From UMGS1307 sp964523005 (GTDB lineage: Bacteria > Bacillota > Clostridia > Oscillospirales > CAG-382), in assembly GCA_964523005.1 (NCBI GenBank), contig CAZFZL010000107.1, forward strand, positions 1 to 5,275: DNA of 5,275 bases, written 5' to 3'. The translations under genes and the position numbers were made by a program. The notes beneath the pieces are model-generated. The model was not told the DNA's origin. It saw only the letters and a list, made by a program, of their open reading frames with translations, and ran no database searches. Of the stretch, positions 1 to 5,275 are shown one piece after another. Position 1 is the first letter of the stretch. Each line of letters starts with the position of its first letter.

Positions 1-1
1 C

Positions 2-526
2 GGTACGATCACTGTCAAAAGTGAGATGGATAAGGGCACGGAATTCTGCGTAACCTTGCGCTTGCCGGTGGTTTGTTCCCTGAGAAAATTACCGACAAAA
101 GCTCCGCTCAAAACCTATTCCTTCAGCGGTAAACGAATCCTTATTTGTGAAGACAATCATCTTAACTCAATGATTGCCGTAAAGCTTCTCGAAAAGGCTG
201 GCTGCGTTGTGGATACCGCTGAGAACGGGCAGTTCGGCATCGATAGGTTTAACCGATCGCTGCCCGGGTTTTATTCCGCAATCCTTATGGACATACGTAT
301 GCCGGAGCTTGACGGACTCGAAGCGGCAAGAGCTATACGCGCGCTCGACCGCCCGGACGCAAAAGACGTTCCGATAATCGCTATGAGTGCCAACGCGTTT
401 GCAGAGGACATGCAGAAAAGCATGGATGCCGGCATGAACGCTCATATGTCAAAGCCGATCGATCCGCAAAAGTTATATGAGCTTCTTGCACAGCAAATAG
501 GAGCTTGTACAGTAGAAAGCACATAA
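2..526 (+). CDS. Hybrid sensor histidine kinase, 3' fragment (end of ATPase domain plus receiver domain)
   Basis: The gene enters from the left edge; the first full codon is at base 2 and 174 residues are visible. Residues 1-22 (GTITV..., then KGTEF, then VTLRLP) match the end of a HATPase_c domain: the last glycine-rich ATP-lid box and the final beta strand. After a short linker, residues about 44-168 form a complete receiver domain: acidic pair E50/D51 (ICEDN), phospho-acceptor D97 in MDIRMPELDG, S129 in AMSAN and K151 in the SKP motif. All residues needed for phosphotransfer are present. In this family the kinase core phosphorylates its own histidine and passes the phosphate to the attached receiver, often on to a phosphotransfer protein. 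The sensor, dimerisation domain and start lie outside the window, so the signal is unknown. The protein ends normally just after the receiver. The ATG at 26 is an internal methionine, not the start. Confidence 0.93.
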   Translation, partial: GTITVKSEMDKGTEFCVTLRLPVVCSLRKLPTKAPLKTYSFSGKRILICEDNHLNSMIAVKLLEKAGCVVDTAENGQFGIDRFNRSLPGFYSAILMDIRMPELDGLEAARAIRALDRPDAKDVPIIAMSANAFAEDMQKSMDAGMNAHMSKPIDPQKLYELLAQQIGACTVEST

Positions 527-675
527 GCTGTATGAACAGACGAACGTTGCTGTTGCGCGTAATTATCACAGCACCGGACACATAAGTATTGTAGAAGCCG
601 GGAAAAGTGACTTCAGCAGAAACGGCATAAGCTCGCTCAATGCGCAGCAAGCGGTCGGTATTTGTTATAAATGTG

Positions 676-719
676 ATATGCACCTATAGAAGAGTCAAAT
701 CTTTTTTGGGGGTGCATAT
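676..719 (+). terminator. Possible intrinsic terminator hairpin downstream of the kinase gene
   Basis: ATATGCACC (676-684) and GGTGCATAT (711-719) form a perfect 9-bp inverted repeat with a 26-base loop. The loop can itself fold weakly (AAGA against TCTT around GTCAAA). A T-rich tract, including TTTTT, follows within about ten bases. The arms are not GC-rich and the tail is interrupted (TCATATTTTTG), so this is a modest terminator candidate. It lies about 150 bases past the kinase stop and before the next promoter, where a terminator would be expected. Confidence 0.4.
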
Positions 720-761
720 TCATATTTTTGTTGCCTGCTTTTGTTTTCACCTTTTCGCGGC

Positions 762-790
762 TTGAAAAAGATACCGATGTATGATATTAT
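762..790 (+). promoter_or_regulatory. Housekeeping (sigma-A type) promoter for the XRE regulator gene
   Basis: TTGAAA at 762-767 and TATTAT at 785-790 are separated by exactly 17 bases, close to the consensus TTGACA-N17-TATAAT. Transcription would start near 797, leaving a leader of about 40 bases before the ATG at 838. The -10 box lies inside a short dyad (782-792), which would suit repression by a DNA-binding protein, possibly the XRE product itself; that last point is inference. Confidence 0.65.
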
Positions 791-792
791 CA
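782..792. promoter_or_regulatory. Candidate operator: 11-base dyad TGATA-T-TATCA over the -10 box
   Basis: TGATA (782-786), one central T, and TATCA (788-792) form a perfect dyad that contains the whole -10 hexamer. Cro/CI-type dimers bind short dyads at such positions, and XRE genes are often autoregulated. The half-sites reappear with wider spacing in the dyad at the end of the XRE gene (1437-1455). The region is AT-rich, so a chance dyad cannot be excluded. Confidence 0.3.
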
Positions 793-837
793 ATGTTTAG
801 ATCATTATATTTACATCACAGAAAGCGAAATTAATAT

Positions 838-1440
838 ATGCAGCTATGTGAAAAACTACAAAAATTGCGAAAGCAAGAGGGTATTACGCAGGAAGCGCTT
901 GCCGAAAAGCTATATGTCTCAAGGACCGCCATATCAAAATGGGAAGCAGGCCGCGGATATCCGAATATCGATTCGCTTAAGGCTATAGCCGGATACTTCA
1001 ATATAACGGTGGATGAGCTGTTGTCTTCAAAAGAATTGATATCTGTTGCCGAAAGCACTACAGCGGAAAAAACCGGGCATATAAAAAACACGGTTTTTGG
1101 ACTGCTTGATCTGTCGGCGTTGCTTCTTCTTTTAGCCCCGATATTCGGCAGACATAACGGCAGTACGATAATACAGGTGCCTTTGTTGCTCGCCGACAAT
1201 ATGCAGTACATAAAAGTATCATTCTGCATAATCATTATCCTGAGAGTGCTTTTCGGGGCGGCTCTGCTCGCTTTGCAGAACTGCGATAACGAGTTCTGGC
1301 TGAAAAAAAAAGAAACGATCTCGCTGTGCATGAGTATTATTTGTGTATTCATGTTCATCCTGACGCTTGAACCGTACGCGGCGGTGTATTCATTTATGCT
1401 GATTGTTATAAAGGGTACCTTGCTGTTGAAAAGGCTATGA
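838..1440 (+). CDS. XRE-family helix-turn-helix regulator with a C-terminal membrane domain
   Basis: The protein has 200 residues. Residues about 5-62 are a Cro/CI-type HTH: KLRKQEGITQEALAEKL, then the recognition helix region VSRTAISKWEAGRG, then YPNIDSLKAIAGYFNITVDELL. A polar linker (63-82) leads to about four hydrophobic segments near 85-104, 124-147, 160-177 and 179-197, so the DNA-binding domain would be tethered on the cytoplasmic face of the membrane. HTH proteins with short membrane tails are common in Clostridia; what they sense is mostly unknown, and no ligand domain is visible here. The start at 838 is the only ATG that keeps the HTH intact, as a stop lies two codons upstream (832-834). 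The ribosome binding site is poor (GAAAG at 821-825, 12 bases away), hinting at low expression. It has its own promoter and may be co-transcribed with the PAP2 gene 105 bases downstream. Confidence 0.88.
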   Translation: MQLCEKLQKLRKQEGITQEALAEKLYVSRTAISKWEAGRGYPNIDSLKAIAGYFNITVDELLSSKELISVAESTTAEKTGHIKNTVFGLLDLSALLLLLAPIFGRHNGSTIIQVPLLLADNMQYIKVSFCIIIILRVLFGAALLALQNCDNEFWLKKKETISLCMSIICVFMFILTLEPYAAVYSFMLIVIKGTLLLKRL

Positions 1441-1458
1441 TACGAAACGTATCATGGC
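1434..1458 (+). repeat. Strong hairpin / perfect dyad spanning the XRE stop codon
   Basis: ATGATACG (1437-1444), loop AAA, and CGTATCAT (1448-1455) form a perfect 8-bp dyad. In RNA the stem extends by one G-U and two G-C pairs to 11 bp (1434-1458). It contains the TGA stop of the XRE gene (1438-1440). No T-tract follows directly; the nearest run of T is at 1479-1484, about 20 bases away, so it is not a classical terminator. It could protect or shape the mRNA between the two genes, or act as a DNA operator. The inner half-sites TGATA/TATCA match those at the XRE promoter. Confidence 0.55.
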
Positions 1459-1484
1459 GGTGACGTGCCGATTCTGTCTTTTTT

Positions 1485-1543
1485 AAGCTCCTTACGTTAT
1501 TCTGTATGCAGGCATTCTGCCAATACAGTATTTGAAGGAGCTT
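1485..1543 (+). promoter_or_regulatory. Nested inverted repeat that can sequester the Shine-Dalgarno of the PAP2 gene
   Basis: AAGCTCCTT (1485-1493) is perfectly complementary to AAGGAGCTT (1535-1543), and the second arm contains the ribosome binding site AAGGAG (1535-1540) of the gene starting at 1546. The enclosed 41 bases hold another stem, CTGTAT (1502-1507) against ATACAG (1523-1528), with a small inner hairpin (GGCA 1511-1514 with TGCC 1518-1521, or GCAG with CTGC). The layers can stack into one long structure that would hide the ribosome binding site. This is the layout of a translational switch or thermosensor, but it matches no riboswitch class I recognise. The pairing is seen directly; the regulatory role is inferred. 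Confidence 0.5.
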
Positions 1544-1545
1544 TT

Positions 1546-2217
1546 ATGAAAAACCCGTACAAAAAACATTTCCTGATTTCAGCACTGTCATTATTCGCTT
1601 TTCTGACGCTTACTGCTCTGCTTATGTTCGTCGACGTCAAAAGCATAGGCCCGAACGGCTCGTCTGTAGGGCTGGCGACGTTAAACGGATGGACACACAA
1701 CCTGTTCGGCTTGAACATGACGTTATATGATATTACCGACTGGGCGGGTTTACTTCCCGTGTTTATTGCTTTGTCATTCGCAGTGATCGGGTTATGTCAG
1801 CTTATAAAAAGAAAAAGCATTATGCAAGTCGACAGCAGTATTCTTACGCTCGGTGTCTTTTATCTGATCGTTTTCGGAGCGTATATGTTTTTCGAAGGAT
1901 GCGTCGTGAATTATCGGCCTGTGCTTATAAACGGCTTTTTGGAAGCTTCATATCCGTCCTCCACGACTCTGCTTGCGGCATGTATAATGCCGACTGCTAT
2001 GATGCAGTACTCACGTATGATAAAAAATAAAAAAACGGTGTGCACCATAAACGCCGTCTGTGCGGTGTTTACGGCGATGATGATCATCGGACGGCTGATC
2101 TCCGGCGTGCATTGGCTTACGGATATTGTCGCCGGCGTTTTGCTGAGTGTGTCGTTCGTTACACTATACGCCGCTGTGAACGAATACATCGCATATCGCA
2201 AAAATGAAAAAAGATAG
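1546..2217 (+). CDS. PAP2-superfamily integral membrane protein (lipid phosphatase-like), divergent active site
   Basis: The protein has 223 residues. ATG 1546 is chosen because AAGGAG lies five bases upstream; a GTG at 1465 would add 27 unlikely residues across the leader structure. Hydrophobic segments lie near 8-29, 66-88, 98-119, 139-155, 166-182 and 192-212, giving about six membrane helices as in PAP2 lipid phosphatases. Motif 1 keeps R124-P125, but the usual lysine seven residues before R is E117. Motif 2 reads YPSSTT (136-141), with T140 where PSGH has histidine. Motif 3 is nearly complete: G182-R183, the nucleophile position H189, and D193 (GRLISGVHWLTD). Family members usually dephosphorylate lipid phosphates such as phosphatidate or undecaprenyl diphosphate. 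With two catalytic positions changed, activity or substrate may differ, so the substrate is left open. It lies 105 bases after the XRE gene with no clear promoter between. Confidence 0.82.
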   Translation: MKNPYKKHFLISALSLFAFLTLTALLMFVDVKSIGPNGSSVGLATLNGWTHNLFGLNMTLYDITDWAGLLPVFIALSFAVIGLCQLIKRKSIMQVDSSILTLGVFYLIVFGAYMFFEGCVVNYRPVLINGFLEASYPSSTTLLAACIMPTAMMQYSRMIKNKKTVCTINAVCAVFTAMMIIGRLISGVHWLTDIVAGVLLSVSFVTLYAAVNEYIAYRKNEKR

Positions 2218-2231
2218 CTTTCTTATAAAAA

Positions 2232-2258
2232 TGTAACATTATCAAATTTTCCTGCGTA
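2232..2258 (+). promoter_or_regulatory. Candidate ECF-sigma-dependent promoter (autoregulatory)
   Basis: TGTAAC (2232-2237) and CGTA (2255-2258) are separated by 17 bases. This fits the general form of ECF promoters in Bacillus-type bacteria, where an AAC-containing -35 element lies 16-17 bases from a CG-containing -10 element. It lies in the 95-base gap directly before the ECF sigma gene, where autoregulated ECF promoters usually are. I see no good sigma-A promoter in the same gap. The match is by eye and to the family consensus only. Confidence 0.5.
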
Positions 2259-2312
2259 TTACAGTATGACGGCGCTGCTTAAGACAAAAAAACAAATCTG
2301 AGAGGGGAAAGC

Positions 2313-2819
2313 ATGACGGAAAGTGAAGCAAACAGGCATATAGAAAGCTATATCGTGCAGTATGGCGCAAGGCTTTCACGATTGTGCTTTTCACTGTGTA
2401 AAAATTATCACGATGCTGAGGACCTGTATCAGGAAACATGGCTTAAGGTGTCACGAAAGATCATGTATTATGACTCGTCAAAACCGTTTGACCGATGGTT
2501 GTTTTCTGTGTGCGTTAATTGCTTTCGTGATTCATTGCGACGCAGGACGCCGCTTTGCGAATTTGACAGCACAGATCACATGGAACGCTTTTTCGAGTCA
2601 CTGCCTGATCTGTCAACAGAGGAAAAACAGGATTATTCGGTTTTGTACGCTGCTATGGCGACGCTGACGGCAGACGAGCGCACTGCCGTATCTCTGTTTT
2701 ATTTTGACGATTATGACGGCAAAGCCGCTGCATCGATAATGGGTGTCAGCAGCGTTAACTTCCGTGTAATGCTTGCACGCGCGAGGAAAAAACTGAAAGG
2801 AACAATTTCAGATGAATGA
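2313..2819 (+). CDS. ECF-family RNA polymerase sigma factor (sigma-70 family, group 4)
   Basis: The protein has 168 residues, the usual ECF size, with only regions 2 and 4. Sigma-2 covers about residues 15-80: the core-binding helix DAEDLYQETWLKV (34-46) and the -10-recognition helix with KPFDRWLF and FRDSLRRR (57-78). A variable acidic linker follows (about 80-108). Sigma-4 covers about 109-163, with an HTH around GKAAASIMGVSSVNFRVMLARARKKLK, read as two pieces at 136-148 and 149-162. It would direct RNA polymerase to a small regulon, usually for envelope stress. ATG 2313 follows the strong ribosome binding site AGAGGGG (2301-2307). The stop overlaps the next gene, so the two are translationally coupled, as is typical for a sigma factor and its membrane-bound inhibitor. 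An ECF-type promoter candidate lies 55-80 bases upstream. The exact ECF subgroup cannot be assigned by eye. Confidence 0.93.
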   Translation: MTESEANRHIESYIVQYGARLSRLCFSLCKNYHDAEDLYQETWLKVSRKIMYYDSSKPFDRWLFSVCVNCFRDSLRRRTPLCEFDSTDHMERFFESLPDLSTEEKQDYSVLYAAMATLTADERTAVSLFYFDDYDGKAAASIMGVSSVNFRVMLARARKKLKGTISDE

Positions 2820-5275
2820 TCACAAACTTGATGAAATGATGAAAAACATAGAAAAAACCGATCCCGCGGATACATTTTCCGCTTCAGTAAAACAGCCGGC
2901 CGGCAGTATAATAAAACGTCGTGCAAAAAAGCCGCACCGTATGATATTTGTCGCGGCGGCAATAGTACTCATCGTGGCAATGGTACTCGTCGTGATGCTA
3001 CCAATGCTGAGAAATATCCCAAACGATGAGTCGTATGATACATCAGAAAGCACATCGGGAAGCGAACACAATGACGTATTACCGCCGTGGAAAAACGGCA
3101 GAATAAGTCTGACGGCAATAACATATAACGGCAGCAACAGCTCGCTGAGCACATCTCCGTCCGTCAAATATCTTGCCGCTGCGGCATCTTTTTCAGGCGA
3201 ATATGATGTGTCCGGCGACAGTCTTGCAATATCTATGCTCGAAGGGACAAAAATATCTTCATGTGTCAACGGAGAGCTGCTGAAGATTACACCGCGTGAG
3301 GGCGAGCACACAGGATGCGACGGCGTATATTACAATATAGCCGAAGACCGTACCTTTTGCCTTTCATGTACTATCGAAGCGCTTATCGCCGAAAAGGATT
3401 ACTATACCGATGCCTGTGTTCGCGCCTTCATAGAGGAATGTCTTATAACACAGACAGCGGTTTATGCCGGGGTCATCGATGAATTGTACGGCAGTACGTA
3501 CGAGAGCATATACCAAAACGGTATGGCTGAAAAAATCGCGTCGGGCTACAGCCCGACACTTGATGAGCTCGGCGTAGCATCTTCATATACGGAAAAAGAA
3601 AAGGAATACACGCAGCAAAAGATTTATTCCTTTGAAAGACCTGTCGTGAAGATCGTCGAATACGGCGAGGATATAAACAAATGTCTCTTCACGCTTGTGT
3701 CCGCAAGCGTTGCCCAGGGAGCTTACGGCTTATATCTGTATGAACAGGATAGTGAAGCTGTAAAAAAGCTTGACGGCGATTATGTCGGCGTTGCGCATTG
3801 TGTGAACGGATACTTTTCAAGTATGCCGGATGATTTGCCGATGGCAAACTATGCCGATGCTGTTTGTGTAGTTGTCGTCAATAACTATGACACAGTCGTT
3901 GTCACGGTACCGTATTTTTGCTCTTTCTTAAAATATGACGAGAAAACAGGTTCATATGTCCCATCCTACACCGGGCTCAACGTGCTTTCGTTTGATGTCT
4001 CAAACGGTGAGACCGATGCGCTGTTCGGCGAAGCGCGTGATGCACAGACGCAGCTTTCGCTTCCTGCGCAAGGCGCAAAAATATCCGAAGGCGTTATTTA
4101 TTATGAGACAGTAAATGGAAAATGGGGCTTTGACGGTAAGCTCGAGCTTTCCGGTGAGCTGCTGAAAATACTATCTGTCGGAGATGAAAAATACGCAGTA
4201 ATGAAAGACAACGGAAGCTATACTGTCTATAACCTCTCGGACGGAACTCAGGTCACTCCGGAAGAAGCAGGATTTGCAGACAGTGATTGTTATGTCGCCG
4301 ACGCAAACAGACGTGTTCATATCGGCACAGGCGAGTCAGCCGCGCTGTGGGAGGGTGATCCGGAAGCACAGGTTTACTCAGCATCGGGAAGATATATTTA
4401 TATGTACTTTAAAGACGATGCATTTGTCACCTGCGTCGATGTACAAACAGGTGAGGTCGGCTATATCGGGCTATCCGAAAGCTTTCTTAACCAGTCATCG
4501 GAATGCGCCGGAGTTGAGTATCTCCTTTTTATCAACAACGCCGAGGATCGTCTTATTATGGCGTTTTACAGACAGGGTGAGCTTATTTTTGACCGCAACG
4601 GATTTTTTGAGTTCTGTGAAAATCACCCACTCAGCGATATAGATCCGGAACAGCCTTCTGCTGCTTTTGAAAAAAACGCGGAATTGATATTCGGATTCTT
4701 TCTCAATGACGGCAAGAGTGTAGTCTTCAAGGACATAAAGACCGCAGTGAAAGCGGCAAAGCTCGTAGCCGTAAAGCCGCTTTTAACGATGTTTTCACAG
4801 GGTAAACTTAACGTCGGTGAGGTCTTTGCAGACATCGGCGACGCTGTAGCCGGTATGGCGGATTTTGATTCGACGAGCGCGTTTGTTACGCAGTCCACAT
4901 TGCTGCGGCTGCTTAACGGAGTGTCCGTTTCCGACTTTGAGGAAGTATTTGAAACGAGAATCTTCGGGAGCTTTTCTGAATACGATCTTTCAGTACAGCT
5001 TGCTTATTACGATGTTTTTACCGGTCTTCCAGATGAGCTTGACGCAAAGGAAGAGCTTGCAAAAATGTTTGCTGCCGCTGCAATGATGTATATTTACGGC
5101 TACGAATGTCCGAACGAAGATACAATCCGTTATTACGAACAGATCGCCGATAAATACGGCGTCTTTGAGGAATACCGCAACTATTTGAAACATCTTGATG
5201 AGGTGAACAGAGGACTTGACACCGATGCGATGGAAAAGCTTTATGTACTGCTTTGTGATAAGGCAAAAGCTCTTC
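2812..5275 (+). CDS. Large single-pass membrane protein coupled to the ECF sigma factor (putative anti-sigma/sensor), 3' end outside window
   Basis: The frame is open from ATG 2812 to the window edge, giving 821 complete codons with no stop. The start overlaps the sigma gene by eight bases and has AAAGGA at 2796-2801. Residues 1-43 are hydrophilic and end in a basic stretch (KRRAKKPHR, 35-43). Residues about 44-66 form one membrane helix, so by the positive-inside rule the N-terminus is cytoplasmic and at least 750 residues are outside. After a Ser/Thr-rich stalk (73-90), residues 98-270 include a cysteine-rich part with a CxxC (C183, C186). Residues about 275-600 have alternating short beta-like stretches with YxxD/NG turns, suggesting a beta-propeller. 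Residues about 612-821 appear mostly helical. Position and topology suggest an inhibitor or sensor of the sigma factor, but the HxxxCxxC zinc motif of many anti-sigma factors is absent and I do not recognise the family. Confidence 0.88.
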   Translation, partial: MNDHKLDEMMKNIEKTDPADTFSASVKQPAGSIIKRRAKKPHRMIFVAAAIVLIVAMVLVVMLPMLRNIPNDESYDTSESTSGSEHNDVLPPWKNGRISLTAITYNGSNSSLSTSPSVKYLAAAASFSGEYDVSGDSLAISMLEGTKISSCVNGELLKITPREGEHTGCDGVYYNIAEDRTFCLSCTIEALIAEKDYYTDACVRAFIEECLITQTAVYAGVIDELYGSTYESIYQNGMAEKIASGYSPTLDELGVASSYTEKEKEYTQQKIYSFERPVVKIVEYGEDINKCLFTLVSASVAQGAYGLYLYEQDSEAVKKLDGDYVGVAHCVNGYFSSMPDDLPMANYADAVCVVVVNNYDTVVVTVPYFCSFLKYDEKTGSYVPSYTGLNVLSFDVSNGETDALFGEARDAQTQLSLPAQGAKISEGVIYYETVNGKWGFDGKLELSGELLKILSVGDEKYAVMKDNGSYTVYNLSDGTQVTPEEAGFADSDCYVADANRRVHIGTGESAALWEGDPEAQVYSASGRYIYMYFKDDAFVTCVDVQTGEVGYIGLSESFLNQSSECAGVEYLLFINNAEDRLIMAFYRQGELIFDRNGFFEFCENHPLSDIDPEQPSAAFEKNAELIFGFFLNDGKSVVFKDIKTAVKAAKLVAVKPLLTMFSQGKLNVGEVFADIGDAVAGMADFDSTSAFVTQSTLLRLLNGVSVSDFEEVFETRIFGSFSEYDLSVQLAYYDVFTGLPDELDAKEELAKMFAAAAMMYIYGYECPNEDTIRYYEQIADKYGVFEEYRNYLKHLDEVNRGLDTDAMEKLYVLLCDKAKAL

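Larger units (their letters stand above)
527..837. other. 311-base intergenic region without a supported gene
   Basis: This gap separates the kinase gene from the XRE regulator. Its left half (to about 689) has base composition like coding DNA and one frame is open without a start codon. Its middle holds a 9-bp inverted repeat that may act as a terminator, and its right part, very AT-rich, holds a good housekeeping promoter with a small dyad over the -10 box. I see no tRNA, no riboswitch that I recognise and no convincing small ORF with a ribosome binding site. Confidence 0.6.

Noticed and set aside
381..683. 100-residue reverse-strand open frame starting with GTG
   Set aside because: Its second half is antisense to the receiver domain, it has no ribosome binding site, and its start lies inside the 676-719 inverted repeat.
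831..1358. 175-residue reverse-strand open frame
   Set aside because: It is wholly antisense to the XRE gene, whose HTH is unmistakable. The reverse protein shows no domain and is rich in serine and cysteine, as expected from a shadow frame.
1465..1545. Upstream GTG start for the PAP2-like protein
   Set aside because: It would add 27 residues unlike a PAP2 N-terminus and has no ribosome binding site, whereas ATG 1546 has AAGGAG at ideal spacing.
2205..2227. Possible terminator from A-rich and T-rich arms at the end of the PAP2 gene
   Set aside because: AAAAAAG against CTTTCTT gives a weak A-U stem with a mismatch and no T-tract; it is not a convincing terminator.
2816..2839. ATG overlapping the sigma stop (ATGA) as the start of the next gene
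   Set aside because: This frame hits a stop after seven codons; the long open frame begins at ATG 2812.
2820..3311. 163-residue reverse-strand open frame
   Set aside because: It is antisense to the start of the large membrane protein, whose basic tail, membrane helix and coupled start are much better supported.
4274..4642. 122-residue forward open frame
   Set aside because: It lies in another frame inside the large membrane protein gene, has no ribosome binding site and shows no domain.

Overview
The window looks like part of a Firmicutes genome, most likely a Clostridia-type gut or anaerobe lineage. This rests on the mix of families (a hybrid histidine kinase, an XRE regulator with a membrane tail, an ECF sigma factor with a membrane partner), on GGAG-type ribosome binding sites, on the moderate GC content and on frequent ATA isoleucine codons. 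The lineage is an inference; no rRNA or marker gene is present.

All five genes are on the + strand. They are: (1) the 3' end of a hybrid sensor histidine kinase (2-526), showing the last part of its ATPase domain and a complete receiver domain; (2) a 311-base gap with a possible terminator hairpin and a good housekeeping promoter; (3) an XRE/Cro-CI helix-turn-helix protein with about four membrane segments (838-1440); (4) a 105-base leader with strong dyads, one of which covers the Shine-Dalgarno of the next gene; (5) a small PAP2-superfamily membrane protein with two catalytic-motif residues substituted (1546-2217); (6) a 95-base gap with an ECF-type promoter candidate; (7) an ECF sigma factor (2313-2819); (8) a large single-pass membrane protein that overlaps the sigma gene by 8 bases and stays open past the right edge (2812->5275, at least 821 residues).

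The theme is envelope sensing and regulation. The ECF sigma factor and the overlapping membrane protein look like a sigma / anti-sigma (or sensor) pair: a short basic cytoplasmic N-terminus, one membrane helix and at least 750 residues outside. No classical zinc-binding anti-sigma motif is visible, and I do not recognise the family. This pair is the most likely place for something undescribed. The XRE and PAP2 genes may share a transcript, because I see no convincing promoter between them and the leader carries RNA-structure-like repeats.

No tRNA, rRNA, CRISPR array, insertion sequence or attachment site was seen.
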